DNA of 64,000 nucleotides from Enterobacterales bacterium (GTDB lineage Bacteria; Pseudomonadota; Gammaproteobacteria; Enterobacterales; Enterobacteriaceae): NCBI GenBank assembly GCA_003864575.1, contig BHES01000003.1, positions 1 to 64,000 of the forward strand, read 5' to 3'. Shown piece by piece: positions 42,745 to 54,140 of this stretch (position 1 is its first letter; each line of letters starts with the position of its first letter). The notes under the pieces were generated by a model. It saw only the letters and a program-made list of their open reading frames with translations, ran no database searches and was not told where the DNA came from. The position numbers and the translations under genes were made by a program.

Positions 42745-43116
42745 ATGCAAACTGAAACTGTCGGCACGTTCTCTTTAGATGAAAATGTTTGGCAAGGCGT
42801 GACGTTGACTGACTCTGCTGCGAAGCAGGTAAAAACATTGATCACCCAGGATCCTGAGGTGAAAGGACTACAGCTCTCTGTGAAGCAGTCTGGCTGTGCC
42901 GGTTTTGCCTATGTGCTGGATCTCACCAAGCAACCCGCCAGCGATGACGTGGTGTTTGAGCACGATGGTGCGAAGTTATTTATTCCGTTGAAAGCGATGC
43001 CTTTCATCGATGGTACCGAGGTGGATTTCGTCCGTGAAGGGCTGAATCAGATATTTAAATTCAATAATCCTAAAGCTCAGCATGCCTGCGGGTGTGGCGA
43101 AAGCTTTGGTGTCTAA
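42745..43116 (+). CDS. sufA: Fe-S cluster A-type carrier SufA
   Basis: 123-residue A-type carrier that takes clusters from SufBCD and delivers them to apoproteins. The three cluster cysteines are in QSGCAGFAY and the C-terminal HACGCGESFGV. GAGGTAGGA precedes the ATG. It is the first gene of sufABCDSE, the SUF pathway used under iron limitation and oxidative stress. Confidence 0.96.
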   Translation: MQTETVGTFSLDENVWQGVTLTDSAAKQVKTLITQDPEVKGLQLSVKQSGCAGFAYVLDLTKQPASDDVVFEHDGAKLFIPLKAMPFIDGTEVDFVREGLNQIFKFNNPKAQHACGCGESFGV

Positions 43117-43146
43117 CATTATTGTAAACGAAGCGATGTAACCAAC

Positions 43147-44670
43147 ATGTCACGAAGCAACGTAGAAATTCCAGACGATGTGCAGTCTTGGGTCGGTGAG
43201 GGAGCGAAATACAAGGAAGGGTTCTTCACTCAACTGGCAACCGATGAATTAGCATCTGGCATCAACGAAGAGGTAGTACGTGCCATTTCCGCGAAGCGCA
43301 ATGAGCCTGAGTGGATGCTGGAGTTCCGTCTGCAGGCCTATCATGCTTGGCTGAAAATGGAAGAACCGCACTGGCTGAAAGCGTATTACACGCCGCTGGA
43401 TTACCAGGATTACAGCTACTACTCCGCGCCTTCTTGCGGCAGCTGTGATGACACCTGTGGCTCACAGCCGGGTGCAACACAAGAGTCGCCAGCACATGCG
43501 CATGGTGTCCCAGTGCCTGAAGGTAAAAACTACCTGACCAGCGAAGTGGAAAAAGCCTTTGAGCAGTTAGGTGTTCCGGTGCGCGAAGGGAAGGAAGTGG
43601 CGGTCGATGCCATTTTTGACTCGGTATCTGTTTCTACGACGTACCGTGAAAAACTGGCTGAGTCGGGCGTCATTTTCTGCTCGTTCGGCGAGGCCATCCA
43701 TGAATATCCAGATCTGGTGCGCAAATATCTCGGTACGGTTGTGCCAGCTCAGGATAACTTCTTTGCGGCACTGAACGCAGCTGTGGCCTCAGACGGCACC
43801 TTCGTTTACATACCGAAAGGCGTGCGTTGCCCGATGGAATTGTCGACCTATTTCCGTATCAATGCGGCGAAAACAGGTCAGTTCGAGCGTACAATTCTGA
43901 TTGCCGATGAAGGCAGTTACGTCAGTTACATCGAAGGCTGTTCTGCACCCGTTCGCGACACTTATCAGCTTCATGCGGCGGTGGTCGAAGTCATTTTGCA
44001 CAAAGATGCTGAAGTGAAATATTCCACCGTGCAGAACTGGTTCTCTGGCAGCAAAGACAGCACCGGGGGGATCCTGAACTTCGTGACCAAGCGTGCGCTG
44101 TGTGAAGGCGCCGGTTCCAAAATGTCCTGGACGCAGTCTGAAACCGGTTCAGCGATCACTTGGAAATACCCAAGCGTGATCCTCAAAGGTGATAACTCCA
44201 TCGGTGAATTCTTCTCCGTGGCGCTGACCAGCGGTCAGCAGCAGGCGGATACCGGTACCAAGATGATCCACATTGGTAAAAATACCAAGTCGACCATTAT
44301 TTCCAAGGGTATTTCTGCCGGTCACAGCCAGAACAGTTATCGTGGTTTGGTGAAAATTCTGCCTTCTGCAGAAAACGCCCGTAACTTCACGCAGTGTGAC
44401 TCCATGCTTATCGGGCCGGACAGCGCAGCGCATACTTTCCCTTATGTGGAAGTGCGCAACAATACTGCTCAGCTTGAGCATGAAGCGACAACCTCGAAAA
44501 TTGGCGATGACCAGCTGTTCTACTGCTTACAACGCGGTATCAGCGAAGATGATGCCATCTCGATGATTGTTAACGGTTTCTGTAAAGATGTCTTTTCCGA
44601 GCTGCCGCTGGAGTTCGCTGTTGAAGCGCAAAAACTTCTGGCCATCAGCCTTGAGCATAGTGTCGGATAA
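43147..44670 (+). CDS. sufB: Fe-S assembly scaffold SufB
   Basis: Scaffold subunit of SufBC2D where clusters are built; 507 residues, a little longer than E. coli SufB (495), partly through an insert near residues 95-125 ([17 protein letters not shown]). The beta-helix core and the cluster/persulfide Cys in [11 protein letters not shown] are present, then [21 protein letters not shown]. It follows sufA by 30 bases. The 142-base spacer to sufC is unusual. Confidence 0.96.
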   Translation: MSRSNVEIPDDVQSWVGEGAKYKEGFFTQLATDELASGINEEVVRAISAKRNEPEWMLEFRLQAYHAWLKMEEPHWLKAYYTPLDYQDYSYYSAPSCGSCDDTCGSQPGATQESPAHAHGVPVPEGKNYLTSEVEKAFEQLGVPVREGKEVAVDAIFDSVSVSTTYREKLAESGVIFCSFGEAIHEYPDLVRKYLGTVVPAQDNFFAALNAAVASDGTFVYIPKGVRCPMELSTYFRINAAKTGQFERTILIADEGSYVSYIEGCSAPVRDTYQLHAAVVEVILHKDAEVKYSTVQNWFSGSKDSTGGILNFVTKRALCEGAGSKMSWTQSETGSAITWKYPSVILKGDNSIGEFFSVALTSGQQQADTGTKMIHIGKNTKSTIISKGISAGHSQNSYRGLVKILPSAENARNFTQCDSMLIGPDSAAHTFPYVEVRNNTAQLEHEATTSKIGDDQLFYCLQRGISEDDAISMIVNGFCKDVFSELPLEFAVEAQKLLAISLEHSVG

Positions 44671-44695
44671 TTTTTAGTTAATCCTGACGCCTTTT

Positions 44696-44743
44696 CCTGC
44701 GTGCCTTCGTTTCTTTCCCGTAAGAAAAGCGGGCGCGGGCAGG
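44696..44743 (+). promoter_or_regulatory. Structured RNA element in the sufB-sufC spacer
   Basis: CCTGC-GTGCC pairs with GGGCGC-GG-GCAGG (10 bp, one 2-base bulge) and encloses a second stem TTTCTT/AAGAAA. No T run follows, so it is not a typical terminator. It could stabilise or process the mRNA between sufAB and sufCDSE. Confidence 0.5.
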
Positions 44744-44812
44744 AGTCTTAAAGAACTGACACAGTAAGTACCACAGAATTATGAGCGCGCAGGCGCAAAC
44801 TCAAGGATACGT

Positions 44813-45559
44813 ATGTTAAGCATCAAGAATTTAAAGGTCCGTGTCGAAGAAAAGGAAATTCTTAAAGGACTTGATCTGGAGATCAAACCTGGAGAAGTGC
44901 ACGCCATCATGGGTCCAAATGGCTCGGGTAAAAGTACGCTTTCCGCGACGCTGGCCGGACGCGAGGACTACGAAGTTACCGACGGCACCGTTGAATTCAA
45001 CGGTAAAGATTTGCTGGATCTCGCTCCGGAAGACCGGGCAGGCGAGGGCGTATTTATGGCCTTCCAGTACCCGGTAGAAATCCCAGGCGTGACTAACCAT
45101 TTTTTCCTGCAAACTGCTGTTAATGCCGTGCGCAAATACCGCGGTCAGGCACCGATGGACCGTTTTGACTTCGCTGATTTCATCGAAGAAAAAATTGCCA
45201 TGCTGAAAATGCCTGCGGACTTGCTGACCCGCTCCGTCAACGTCGGTTTCTCCGGCGGTGAGAAAAAGCGTAATGACATTCTTCAGATGGCGGCCCTCGA
45301 GCCTAACCTGTGCATCCTTGATGAAACCGACTCCGGTCTGGACATCGATGCACTGAAGATCGTTTCTGACGGCGTGAACTCTTTACGCGACGGCAAACGT
45401 TCATTCGTTATCGTGACCCACTACCAGCGTATCCTCGACTACATCAAGCCTGACTACGTGCACGTTTTGTGGCAGGGCCGCATTGTTAAATCCGGCGATT
45501 TCACCTTGGTTAAACAGTTAGAGGAGCAGGGTTATGGCTGGCTTACAGACCAAGAGTAA
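44813..45559 (+). CDS. sufC: Fe-S assembly ATPase SufC
   Basis: ABC-type ATPase of SufBC2D, 248 residues. Walker A MGPNGSGKSTL, signature FSGGEKKRND, Walker B CILDETDSGLD and H-loop VTHYQRIL are intact. ATP binding by SufC drives the conformational change needed for cluster assembly. AAGGAT precedes the ATG. Its end overlaps sufD by 26 bases, coupling the two. Confidence 0.97.
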   Translation: MLSIKNLKVRVEEKEILKGLDLEIKPGEVHAIMGPNGSGKSTLSATLAGREDYEVTDGTVEFNGKDLLDLAPEDRAGEGVFMAFQYPVEIPGVTNHFFLQTAVNAVRKYRGQAPMDRFDFADFIEEKIAMLKMPADLLTRSVNVGFSGGEKKRNDILQMAALEPNLCILDETDSGLDIDALKIVSDGVNSLRDGKRSFVIVTHYQRILDYIKPDYVHVLWQGRIVKSGDFTLVKQLEEQGYGWLTDQE

Positions 45560-46835
45560 TGTACCTGCAGCGGGCAGTTCGCACGCCATGCAGCAGCTGT
45601 ATCGCCTGTTCGAAAGCGCCGGCGGTGAGCAGTCAGCACACGCCCATGCTCACTGGCAGCAGGTTTTGCGCATCGGTTTCCCGAATGCCAAGTTGGAAAA
45701 CTGGAAATACACCCCGGTTTCTTCTTTGCTCGGTAGTCAGTTTTTTGCACCGCAGCCGCATGCATTATCTGTTGATGAGCTGAACGCCGTCGCGCTGCCA
45801 GTTGAGTCTTACCGCTTGGTGTTTGTTGATGGTCGCTTTGATGCTGACCTCAGTGACAGCCAGACTGGCGCATTTGAGATTGAGAACCTCAGCCCTTCGG
45901 TGCAGCAAATGCTGCCGGAACCGATTGAGTCTGAAGTTTTCCTGCACCTGACCGAAAGTCTGGCGCAGGACGGTCTGTCTGTCCGTTTACCTGCGGGTAA
46001 ACAGGCGGATAAACCGCTTTATCTGCTGCACATCAGCAGTGGCCGTGAACAGGCGCGTGAAATCAATACCGCTCATCATCGCTACCACCTGAACATTGAA
46101 AGCGGCGCGAATGCAGAAGTCATTGAGCACTACGTTACGCTCGGTGAGAAAGGGCATTTTACCGGCGCACGCCTGACGGTAAATGTCGGTGATAACGCAG
46201 ATTTCACCCATTACAAACTGGCCTTCGAAAGCCAGGCGAGCTTCCATTTTTCGCATAATGATTTGGTGATTGGTCGTGATGCGCGCGTTGCCAGCCACAG
46301 TTTCTTACTGGGCGCGGGTCTGACCCGTAATAACACCAGTGCGCAGCTGAACGGCGAAAACAGTAATCTTGAGATCAACAGTCTGGTGCTGCCGGTCGAC
46401 GCAGAAATTGCGGATACCCGCACCTACCTTGAACACAATAAAGGTTATTGCAACAGCAAACAGTTGCACAAAGTGATCGTGCGTGACCGCGCCAAAGCCG
46501 TGTTTAACGGCATGATTAAAGTGGCTAAACACGCATTGAAAACTGACGGCAAGATGACCAACAACAACCTGTTGCTAAGCAAGCAGGCTGAAGTGGACAC
46601 CAAGCCGCAGCTGGAAATCTATGCTGATGACGTAAAATGCAGTCACGGTGCGACCGTTGGCCGCATCGATGATGAACAGCTTTTCTACCTGCGCGCACGC
46701 GGCATCAGCAGTCAGGATGCGCAGCACATGATTATTTTTGCTTTCGCCGCTGAGCTGACTGAAGCGATTAAAAATGAAACCCTGCGCGATGTAGTCATTG
46801 CCCGTATTGCTGGCCGACTAAATCGAGGTGAGTAA
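45534..46835 (+). CDS. sufD: Fe-S assembly protein SufD
   Basis: SufB paralogue completing the SufBC2D scaffold and important for iron acquisition; 433 residues. The C-terminal [24 protein letters not shown] contains the conserved His near the SufB-SufD interface. It begins inside sufC (26-base overlap; GAGGAGCAGGG upstream) and its TAA overlaps the sufS ATG by one base. Confidence 0.97.
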   Translation: MAGLQTKSNVPAAGSSHAMQQLYRLFESAGGEQSAHAHAHWQQVLRIGFPNAKLENWKYTPVSSLLGSQFFAPQPHALSVDELNAVALPVESYRLVFVDGRFDADLSDSQTGAFEIENLSPSVQQMLPEPIESEVFLHLTESLAQDGLSVRLPAGKQADKPLYLLHISSGREQAREINTAHHRYHLNIESGANAEVIEHYVTLGEKGHFTGARLTVNVGDNADFTHYKLAFESQASFHFSHNDLVIGRDARVASHSFLLGAGLTRNNTSAQLNGENSNLEINSLVLPVDAEIADTRTYLEHNKGYCNSKQLHKVIVRDRAKAVFNGMIKVAKHALKTDGKMTNNNLLLSKQAEVDTKPQLEIYADDVKCSHGATVGRIDDEQLFYLRARGISSQDAQHMIIFAFAAELTEAIKNETLRDVVIARIAGRLNRGE

Positions 46836-48055
46836 TGAGTTTTCCCCTGGAAAGAGTTCGTAGCGATTTCCCTCTGCTGAGCCGTGAAGTTAACGGCCAG
46901 CCGCTGGCCTACCTTGACAGCGCGGCCAGCGCGCAGAAGCCCCGTCAGGTGATTGAGCGTGAGCTCGAGTTCTATGAGCATGGTTATGCTGCGGTTCACC
47001 GCGGCATTCATACGCTAAGTGCTGAAGCCACCGAGCAGATGGAAAACGTCCGCACGCAGGCTGCGCAGTTTATCAATGCGTCCTCTGCCGAAGAGATCGT
47101 CTTTGTTAAGGGTTCCACCGAAGCGATTAATTTGGTCGCCAATACCTTTGGACGCAGTGCGCTGCACGCCGGTGATCGCATTATCATCACCGAGATGGAG
47201 CACCACGCGAATATTGTTCCGTGGCAGATGCTGGCGAAAGAGCGTGATTTGCATATCGACATCTGGCATTTGACGCCAAACGGCGAGCTGGATCTTTCAG
47301 AGCTGAAAACGTTGATCACGCCGCGCACCAAATTGTTGGCGCTGGCACATGTTTCTAACGTGTTGGGCACCGTCAATCCTATCGAGAAAATCATTCCTCA
47401 GGCCAAAGCCGCGGGGCTGACGGTGCTGGTGGATGGTGCGCAGGCTGTGATGCATTACAGCGTAGACGTTCAGGCGCTGGATTGTGATTTCTACGTCTGG
47501 TCCGGGCACAAGCTGTACGGGCCTTCCGGCATTGGCATCCTGTACGGTAAGAAAGCGTTGCTGGACCAGATGCCACCCTGGGAAGGCGGTGGCTCGATGA
47601 TCAAACACGTAAGCCTGACCGAAGGGACGACCTTTGCAGCGCCACCGTGGCGTTTCGAAGCCGGCACACCGAATACCGCCGGTATCATGGGACTTGGCGC
47701 AGCGATGAGCTATGTCACGGATCTCGGTATTGCGCAGATTCATGACTACGAACAGTCGCTGATGAGCTACGCGCTCGACGCTATGGCGCAGGTTCCTGAT
47801 ATCGTTATTTACGGCCCGGCCATTCGTTCCGGTGTGATTGCCTTTAACCTTGGCAAGCATCACGCCTATGATGTGGGCAGCTTCCTCGATCAATACGGTA
47901 TTGCCATCCGTACCGGACATCACTGCGCGATGCCGTTGATGTCATTTTACGGTGTTCCGGCCATGTGCCGCGCATCGCTTGCGATGTACAATACCCGGGA
48001 AGAAGTCGACCGTCTGGTCGCAGGGCTGCAACGCATTCACCGGCTGTTGGGTTAA
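46835..48055 (+). CDS. sufS: Cysteine desulfurase SufS
   Basis: PLP-dependent class V aminotransferase-fold enzyme that takes sulfur from cysteine as a persulfide and passes it to SufE. 406 residues, as in E. coli. The PLP Lys is in [16 protein letters not shown] and the persulfide Cys in [16 protein letters not shown] (about residue 364). It overlaps sufD by one base. Confidence 0.97.
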   Translation: MSFPLERVRSDFPLLSREVNGQPLAYLDSAASAQKPRQVIERELEFYEHGYAAVHRGIHTLSAEATEQMENVRTQAAQFINASSAEEIVFVKGSTEAINLVANTFGRSALHAGDRIIITEMEHHANIVPWQMLAKERDLHIDIWHLTPNGELDLSELKTLITPRTKLLALAHVSNVLGTVNPIEKIIPQAKAAGLTVLVDGAQAVMHYSVDVQALDCDFYVWSGHKLYGPSGIGILYGKKALLDQMPPWEGGGSMIKHVSLTEGTTFAAPPWRFEAGTPNTAGIMGLGAAMSYVTDLGIAQIHDYEQSLMSYALDAMAQVPDIVIYGPAIRSGVIAFNLGKHHAYDVGSFLDQYGIAIRTGHHCAMPLMSFYGVPAMCRASLAMYNTREEVDRLVAGLQRIHRLLG

Positions 48056-48083
48056 CCGATAGGCCATTATCAGGACCTGTTTT

Positions 48084-48497
48084 ATGGCTTTGCCAGATAA
48101 AGATAAATTAGTTAAAAATTTCTCCCGGTGCCCGAACTGGGAAGAAAAATATCTCTACGTGATTGAACTGGGTGGGCAGCTGGCACCACTGGCTGATGAA
48201 TATCGTCAGGAGAAAAACCTGATCTCTGGCTGTCAAAGCCAGGTGTGGATTGTCATGCAGGCCGGTGAAAACGGGCAACTGAGCTTCCACGGTGACAGTG
48301 ATGCGGCGATCGTCAAAGGTTTACTGGCGATTGTTTTCAGTCTCTATCAGGGATTGACGGCTCAGGATGTGGTGGCGCTGGATGTCCGTCCGTTCTTTAC
48401 GCAATTAGAACTGAGTCAGCATTTGACGCCATCGCGCTCGCAGGGGCTGGAAGCCATGATCCGTGCTATCCGTGTCAATGCTCAGAAACTGAGCTGA
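48084..48497 (+). CDS. sufE: Cysteine desulfuration protein SufE
   Basis: Sulfur acceptor that stimulates SufS and passes persulfide to SufB; 137 residues. The acceptor Cys is in [13 protein letters not shown] (about residue 51). It is the last suf gene, 28 bases after sufS. Confidence 0.96.
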   Translation: MALPDKDKLVKNFSRCPNWEEKYLYVIELGGQLAPLADEYRQEKNLISGCQSQVWIVMQAGENGQLSFHGDSDAAIVKGLLAIVFSLYQGLTAQDVVALDVRPFFTQLELSQHLTPSRSQGLEAMIRAIRVNAQKLS

Positions 48498-48515
48498 GTC
48501 TGCGCTAATCTCCGT

Positions 48516-48549
48516 GTTGCTCATTAGGAATGTTCTGCTAATGAGCAAC
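48516..48549 (+). terminator. Perfect 12-bp inverted repeat after sufE
   Basis: GTTGCTCATTAG / CTAATGAGCAAC with a 10-base loop, 19 bases past the sufE stop. The following GCTGTTTCTCC is a poor T run, so termination may be weak; position supports the end of suf. Confidence 0.65.
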
Positions 48550-48756
48550 GCTGTTTCTCCCCCTTTCCTCGCCCGCTTGTCGTTTACTCCTGATTTTTCA
48601 ACTTACTATCTCCGCGTTTTTTACTGGCGTTTCCCTCAGGTAACTTTCTGATTTTCTGTGGTTTGATTGCTACAAAATTCTGTGCTGCTAGTATTAACAG
48701 ACACGATGATTGTCTTTCCTCAGATTGTCTGGGGGCAGGCCGAAAAAGGATTGAGT

Positions 48757-49764
48757 ATGAGACGCACATTACCCCTTCTGGCGATGTTAGTTGGCACCCT
48801 GATAGCAACGCATTCTATGACCGCAAGTGCAGCAGAATATCCACTTCCGCCGGACAACAGCCGCCTGATTGGTGAAAACACCACGTACACGGTTCCCAAC
48901 GATGGATTGCCACTGGAAGCCGTTGCGGCAAAATACCAGATTGGTTTAATTGGCATGTTGGAAGCGAACCCGGGGACCGATCCTTACCTGCCTAAACCGG
49001 GTACCGTACTGACCATCCCTTCGCAAATGCTGCTGCCAGATACCAAGCGTGAAGGCATTGTGGTGAACCTGGCGGAGCTGCGCCTCTATTACTATCCGAA
49101 AGGTGAGAACAAGGTGATTGTGCTGCCGATAGGTATTGGCCAGCTTGGGCGCAATACGCCGGAAATGGTCACTTCAGTTAGCCAGAAAATCCCCAACCCG
49201 ACCTGGACTCCAACGGCGAATATCCGTAAAGCGTATCTGAAAGATGGCATTACGCTGCCGGGAATGGTGCCTGCCGGTCCTCAGAACCCGATGGGTCTGT
49301 TCACAATGCGTCTCTCCGCCGGTACCGGGCAATATCTTATCCACGGAACCAATGCTAATTTTGGTATTGGTATGCGTGTGAGTTCGGGCTGTATTCGCTT
49401 ACGTCCGGATGACATCGAGGCGTTGTTCAACATGGTGCCAAAAGGGACTCGCGTACAGATCGTCAACCAGCCGATCAAATTTGACGTTGAACCCGATGGC
49501 AAACGCTACATAGAAGTACACCAGCCGCTGTCACATACCGAGAAAGATGATCCGCAGACTAAGCCTATTCCTCTGACGGTGGCGGCGAAGAAGTTCGTTA
49601 AGAACAATGAGACGGACGATGACGTTGTCAAGCAGGCGATTGAACGCCGCTCAGGCATGCCGGTTGTTGTGAGTAAAGGGGTGGAAGCGAAGTCCGCGAC
49701 TGCTGCGTCACAAACGGCAGTGACGACGATACAGAAAACCTACGAGACAGCTGATAATCAGTAA
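48757..49764 (+). CDS. ldtE: L,D-transpeptidase LdtE (YnhG)
   Basis: Periplasmic YkuD-family enzyme; E. coli LdtE forms 3-3 (DAP-DAP) cross-links in peptidoglycan. 335 residues: signal peptide (ending TASAAE), LysM-like domain (about 45-90), catalytic YkuD domain with HGTNANFGIGMRVSSGCIRL holding His and Cys, and a low-complexity tail. The track start at 48667 adds 30 residues before the signal peptide; ATG 48757 has AAGGA upstream. It is convergent with lpp, the E. coli order. A paralogue attaching Lpp is possible but unproven. Confidence 0.92.
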   Translation: MRRTLPLLAMLVGTLIATHSMTASAAEYPLPPDNSRLIGENTTYTVPNDGLPLEAVAAKYQIGLIGMLEANPGTDPYLPKPGTVLTIPSQMLLPDTKREGIVVNLAELRLYYYPKGENKVIVLPIGIGQLGRNTPEMVTSVSQKIPNPTWTPTANIRKAYLKDGITLPGMVPAGPQNPMGLFTMRLSAGTGQYLIHGTNANFGIGMRVSSGCIRLRPDDIEALFNMVPKGTRVQIVNQPIKFDVEPDGKRYIEVHQPLSHTEKDDPQTKPIPLTVAAKKFVKNNETDDDVVKQAIERRSGMPVVVSKGVEAKSATAASQTAVTTIQKTYETADNQ

Positions 49765-49914
49765 TCGCGCTGTATGCGTGTGAGTAAGCTTTAAACCGGA
49801 GGGGCGGCTACTGCTCCTTTTTTACATCTGAAGGGTATGAGAGGGCCGCAGGTCGCTTTAATAGGGATGATTATTGAGGTGATGAAGTTCAGGAGAGAGC
49901 AGAAGAATTTAGAT

Positions 49915-49944
49915 AAAAAAATGGCGCACAGAGTGCGCCATTTA
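49915..49944 (-). terminator. lpp terminator
   Basis: TGGCGCAC-TCT-GTGCGCCA with a T run on the minus strand, just past the lpp stop. It could also stop ldtE transcripts from the other side. Confidence 0.92.
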
Positions 49945-49959
49945 GCTAAAGAAGTAATA

Positions 49960-50217
<258 letters not shown>

Positions 50218-50226
50218 TTAATCTCC

Positions 50227-50270
50227 ATGTAGCGTTACAAGTATTACACAAACCTTTTTCTAATGAGAAT
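50227..50270 (-). promoter_or_regulatory. lpp promoter
   Basis: The minus strand reads TTTGTGTAATACTTGTAACG then CTACATGGAGATTAAC, nearly base for base the E. coli lpp promoter (-10 TAATACT at 50246-50240) and leader, preceded by A-rich DNA. Confidence 0.9.
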
Positions 50271-50435
50271 AAATTTTTGCTCGTGAACGCTTTATTTTGA
50301 TCGTTCGCTCAAAGAAGCATCTTTTTTTGCGATTAAGTTAAAAAATGTAGCGAAAACAGCCGGATTCCATGAGAAATGTCCCATTTTATTGTCAACTAAT
50401 TCGCCGGTTATTTTTTATTTCATCAAAACGCAGGC

Positions 50436-50463
50436 AAAAAAAACGCCGCAATGTGCGGCGTTT
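50436..50463 (-). terminator. pykF terminator
   Basis: AAACGCCGCA / TGCGGCGTTT stem and a T8 run on the minus strand, 26 bases past the pykF stop. Confidence 0.92.
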
Positions 50464-50488
50464 GGAAAAAAACTATGTCACGTTTTAA

Positions 50489-51901
50489 TTAAACAACGTG
50501 TACCGATGCAGTATTGGTGGTGCCGCTTTGTACCAGAGCGCCTGAAACCATCACTACAACGTCGCCTTTCTGGGCCAAACCACTTTCAAGAGCCGCTTCT
50601 TTACCGATGCGGTAGAAGTCGTCAGTAGAAGCGATTTCTTTAACCAGCTGAGTGATCACGCCTTTAGTCAGAATCAGCTGACGTGCGGTTACTTCGTTGG
50701 TGGTCAGGGCAAGAATCGTTGCGTGTGGGAAGTATTTACGAACGGCTTTGGCTGATTTACCACCGTTGGTTGCGACCACGATCAGTGGAGCATCCAGTTT
50801 CTCAGCAGTTTCAACGGCACCGCGGCAAACGGCTTCGGTGATACGCAGTTTGCGGTTGTCATTCTGGCCATCGATGCGGCTATCCATAACGCGGTCTGTA
50901 CGCGCACAGATGGTTGCCATGATGGTCACAGCTTCCAGAGGGTATTTACCCTTGGCACTTTCGCCAGACAGCATCACGGCATCAGTGCCGTCGATGATGG
51001 CGTTAGCCACGTCGCCAGCTTCAGCACGAGTAGGGCGCGGGTTCTTGATCATGGAATCGAGCATCTGAGTCGCGGTAATAACGACTTTGCGTGCGCGGTT
51101 ACACTTCTCAATCATCATTTTCTGCGCGAAGATCACTTCTTCTACCGGGATTTCAACGCCCAGGTCACCACGAGCAACCATGATACCGTCAGAAGCTTCG
51201 AGGATTTCGTCGAAGTTGTTCAGGCCTTCCTGGTTCTCAATCTTAGAGATGATTTGGATGTGTTCGCCGCCGTGGGCTTTCAGATGCTCACGGATTTCCA
51301 GCACGTCAGAGCGTTTACGGATAAAGGAAGCCGCAACGAAGTCAACGCCTTGCTCGCAACCGAAGATCAGGTCGCGTTTATCTTTTTCAGCCAGTGCAGG
51401 CAGAGCGATAGAAACGCCTGGCAGGTTAACGCCTTTGTTTTCGCCAAGGTCACCGTTGTTCAGAACTTTACAAGTCACTTCAGTTTCTGAAACTTCGATC
51501 ACTTCCATGCCGATCAGACCATCGTCCACCAGAATGGTGTTGCCAATTTTCAGGTCAGCAGCGAAGCCCGCATAGGTCACTGCAACACGGGTCGTGTTAC
51601 CAATAACCGACTGGTCGGTAGTGAAGGTGTAATTTTGGCCAGCAACAAGAGAAGCGTCAACGCCGCCTTCCAGTTTCATGGTGCGGATTTCAGGGCCCTT
51701 GGTGTCAAGCAGGATGCCTGCTTTATGACCGGTTTTAGCCATGACATTACGGATATTTTTGATACGTTGACCGTGCTCTTCGTAATCACCGTGAGAGAAG
51801 TTCAAACGCATTACGTTCATGCCTGCATCAAGCAGTTTGGTCAGCATTTCTTCGGATTCAGTTTTTGGTCCGATGGTACAAACGATTTTAGTCTTTTTCA
51901 T
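50489..51901 (-). CDS. pykF: Pyruvate kinase I (fructose 1,6-bisphosphate activated)
   Basis: Converts PEP and ADP to pyruvate and ATP, the last glycolytic step. 470 residues, the E. coli PykF length. [41 protein letters not shown] (catalytic Lys), [12 protein letters not shown] and [23 protein letters not shown] are conserved. The track start at 52000 adds 33 residues; ATG 51901 gives the family start. It opposes PpsA functionally, and both genes carry Cra-like sites. Confidence 0.97.
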   Translation of the reverse strand: MKKTKIVCTIGPKTESEEMLTKLLDAGMNVMRLNFSHGDYEEHGQRIKNIRNVMAKTGHKAGILLDTKGPEIRTMKLEGGVDASLVAGQNYTFTTDQSVIGNTTRVAVTYAGFAADLKIGNTILVDDGLIGMEVIEVSETEVTCKVLNNGDLGENKGVNLPGVSIALPALAEKDKRDLIFGCEQGVDFVAASFIRKRSDVLEIREHLKAHGGEHIQIISKIENQEGLNNFDEILEASDGIMVARGDLGVEIPVEEVIFAQKMMIEKCNRARKVVITATQMLDSMIKNPRPTRAEAGDVANAIIDGTDAVMLSGESAKGKYPLEAVTIMATICARTDRVMDSRIDGQNDNRKLRITEAVCRGAVETAEKLDAPLIVVATNGGKSAKAVRKYFPHATILALTTNEVTARQLILTKGVITQLVKEIASTDDFYRIGKEAALESGLAQKGDVVVMVSGALVQSGTTNTASVHVV

Positions 51902-52071
51902 GACGATTTTATCTACAAGTTGTGATGGATTGGAAATGAGTCGCCTGACAGCACTGCTGCCTGCGAGGAATTGGGTTGGTGCCGGATTGTAACAAAACAC
52001 TCTTAAGCGTAGGCGACTGGAGAATAAAGGGTGTGTAAAGTTCAGCCAAGACGTGGCGATCTGTACGATTA

Positions 52072-52124
52072 TTCATCGTTTCGTATGAGGTCGTGCTTTT
52101 ATAGGGACGATATCGACAGATCAA
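52072..52124 (-). promoter_or_regulatory. pykF promoter with a downstream Cra-like site
   Basis: On the minus strand TTGATC (52124-52119) and TATAAA (52103-52098) form a promoter with 15-bp spacing. CGAAACGATGAA (52083-52072), with the conserved GAAACG half of a Cra site, lies just past the inferred start, a position suited to repression. Match to TGAAACGATTCA is 9 of 12. The leader down to 51901 shows nothing else recognised. Confidence 0.5.
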
Positions 52125-52383
52125 GGGGCTGAGACCATTCAATCGGAGAGACGGTACGTATTATAAGGGCTAAGCGGCGGGAAACAAAATAAAAAACATG
52201 ATGCTGCGCAAGCTTAGGGTAACTCTGCGGCGTTCGTTGCGCAAATGACCAAAATGGGCAGTATGGATAAGAGACAGGTTGACCCGTGATGAGGCAAGAG
52301 GGAATCGAAAAAGTAATAAGTAGGAAAAAAACTTGAGTGTGACAGTGGAGTGTTATGAAATCAGGGAGAGGTACAATTTTATC

Positions 52384-52460
52384 TGGTGCGTCCGAATGGA
52401 CTCGAACCATCGACCCCCACCATGTCAAGGTGGTGCTCTAACCAACTGAGCTACGGACGC
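52384..52460 (-). tRNA. valW: tRNA-Val (GAC)
   Basis: 77 nt on the minus strand: acceptor GCGTCCG/CGGACGC, anticodon loop TTGACAT with anticodon GAC, T-arm GGTTCGAGTCC and encoded CCA. E. coli has valV-valW at the same place between pykF and mdtK. Symbol assigned by synteny. Confidence 0.95.
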
Positions 52461-52493
52461 ACATCGGATAAAACTCACTACTTTGCAGAAATT

Positions 52494-52570
52494 TGGTGCG
52501 TCCGAATGGACTCGAACCATCGACCCCCACCATGTCAAGGTGGTGCTCTAACCAACTGAGCTACGGACGC
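52494..52570 (-). tRNA. valV: tRNA-Val (GAC), second identical copy
   Basis: Identical 77-nt sequence to the downstream copy, 33 bp away, including CCA and anticodon GAC; probably one transcript read leftwards. No integrase or att-like duplication is seen beside either copy. Confidence 0.95.
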
Positions 52571-52718
52571 ATCGTATTCTGTCTGCCAGTGCGGCAGCGG
52601 GGACGAATATTAACGACCTACCCGATGGCTGGCAAGGGAAAAAAAACATTTTGCCGTTATATTGTGATTGAGTGGTGCGTGAATGTTCACTGCGTTGATT
52701 TTTTGAACATTAATGGCT

Positions 52719-52759
52719 AAAAAGTCAGCCGCCGAATAACAAGTTTCCGGCGGCTGACT
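52719..52759 (-). terminator. mdtK terminator
   Basis: AGTCAGCCGCCG / CGGCGGCTGACT stem, then TTTTT on the minus strand, 8 bases after mdtK. Confidence 0.88.
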
Positions 52760-52766
52760 ATTACAT

Positions 52767-54140
52767 CTAGCGACCAGCGTTCTCTAAAATCGTGAACGAC
52801 GGTTGTTTTTGGATCCAACGGATACGCAGTGTTACCATCAACGCGGCGAAGGTCAGACCTAAAATAAAGCCCCACCAGAAGCCGCTGGGGCCCATCGCCG
52901 GAACGATATAGTCGGTTAGTCCCAGAGTATAACCCACCGGCAAACCCAGCACCCAATAGGCGACAAACGTAATATAGAAGATGGAGCGGGTATCTTTATA
53001 TCCACGTAATACGCCGGTACCGATGACCTGAATCGCATCGGAAATCTGGTAAACCGCCGCCAGTAACATCAAGCTTGACGCCAGCGTAATGACTTCAGGG
53101 TTATCATTATATAGCCCCGCAATTTGCGTGCGGAAAAGTACGGAAAGCGATGCGCTGATGCAGGCGATAACGATGCCGGTGAAAATACTGGTGTAGGCGG
53201 CAACTTTGGCCCCTTCTATTGACGACTCACCCAGCCTTGACCCAACACGAATAGTACTTGCCATGCCTAATGACAACGGGATCACAAACATCACTGAACC
53301 CAGACTCAACGCTATCTGATGACTGGCAACCGCCACAATGCCTAAAGGGGAAACCAGTAGCGCAACAATGGCAAACAGCGTGACTTCAAAAAACAGTGCC
53401 AAGCCGATAGGGAGGCCCAAACCGATTAAACGTTTTAACGTCACCCAGTCAGGTTTGGCAAATTGGGAAGGGGCAACAATGTCTTTCATGAAGTACGCGC
53501 GTTTAACATAGTAGCGCATCATCAGGAACATCACCCAATACACCGTACCGGTGGCAACGCCGCAACCTACGCCACCCAGTGCTGGTGCACCAAATTTTCC
53601 ATAGATGAAAATATAGTTAACCGGAATATTCACCAGCAGGCCGATGAAGCCGAAGACCATGCCCGGTTTGGTTTTGGACAAACCCTCACACTGGACGCGC
53701 AACACCTGGAAAAACAGATAGCCGGGCGCGCCCCACATGATGGCATGCAGGTATCCAATCGCTTTGGTTTTAAGTTGAGGGTCAATATTATGCATCAACC
53801 CGATAATCTGGTCGCAGTGATACAGCACGGCAATAATTAGTACCGAAACGCCGGACGCCAGCCAGAAGCCCTGCTGGATCTGATGGGCAATTTTATCGCG
53901 TCGGCCTGCGCCATTGAGCTGTGCGACAGTCGGGGTTAAGGCCAGTAAAAGACCGTGTCCAAACAGAATTGCTGGTAACCAAATCGAGGTTCCAACTGCG
54001 ACGGCAGCCATATCAGTGGCACTGACGCCACCGGCCATAATAGTATCCACTACGCCCATGGACGTTTGCGCAATTTGAGCGAGGATAACGGGGATCGCGA
54101 GAGCTAATAACACACGCGCTTCTGTAAGGTACTTCTGCAC
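52767..54140 (-). CDS. mdtK: MATE multidrug efflux transporter MdtK (NorM)
   Basis: Sodium-coupled inner-membrane exporter of cationic drugs and fluoroquinolones; 457 residues from GTG 54140, as in E. coli. Two MatE repeats of six helices: [27 protein letters not shown] opens the first and [25 protein letters not shown] the second. The track start at 54224 and an ATG at 54155 lack a ribosome-binding site; AAAGG lies 8 bases before the GTG. Divergent from ribC across 262 bp without other recognised features. Confidence 0.94.
   Translation of the reverse strand: MQKYLTEARVLLALAIPVILAQIAQTSMGVVDTIMAGGVSATDMAAVAVGTSIWLPAILFGHGLLLALTPTVAQLNGAGRRDKIAHQIQQGFWLASGVSVLIIAVLYHCDQIIGLMHNIDPQLKTKAIGYLHAIMWGAPGYLFFQVLRVQCEGLSKTKPGMVFGFIGLLVNIPVNYIFIYGKFGAPALGGVGCGVATGTVYWVMFLMMRYYVKRAYFMKDIVAPSQFAKPDWVTLKRLIGLGLPIGLALFFEVTLFAIVALLVSPLGIVAVASHQIALSLGSVMFVIPLSLGMASTIRVGSRLGESSIEGAKVAAYTSIFTGIVIACISASLSVLFRTQIAGLYNDNPEVITLASSLMLLAAVYQISDAIQVIGTGVLRGYKDTRSIFYITFVAYWVLGLPVGYTLGLTDYIVPAMGPSGFWWGFILGLTFAALMVTLRIRWIQKQPSFTILENAGR

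Noticed and set aside
52384-52570. Near-identical direct repeat as a possible prophage attachment site
   Set aside because: The repeat is two complete tRNA-Val genes; no integrase or foreign genes lie nearby, and E. coli has the same tandem pair.
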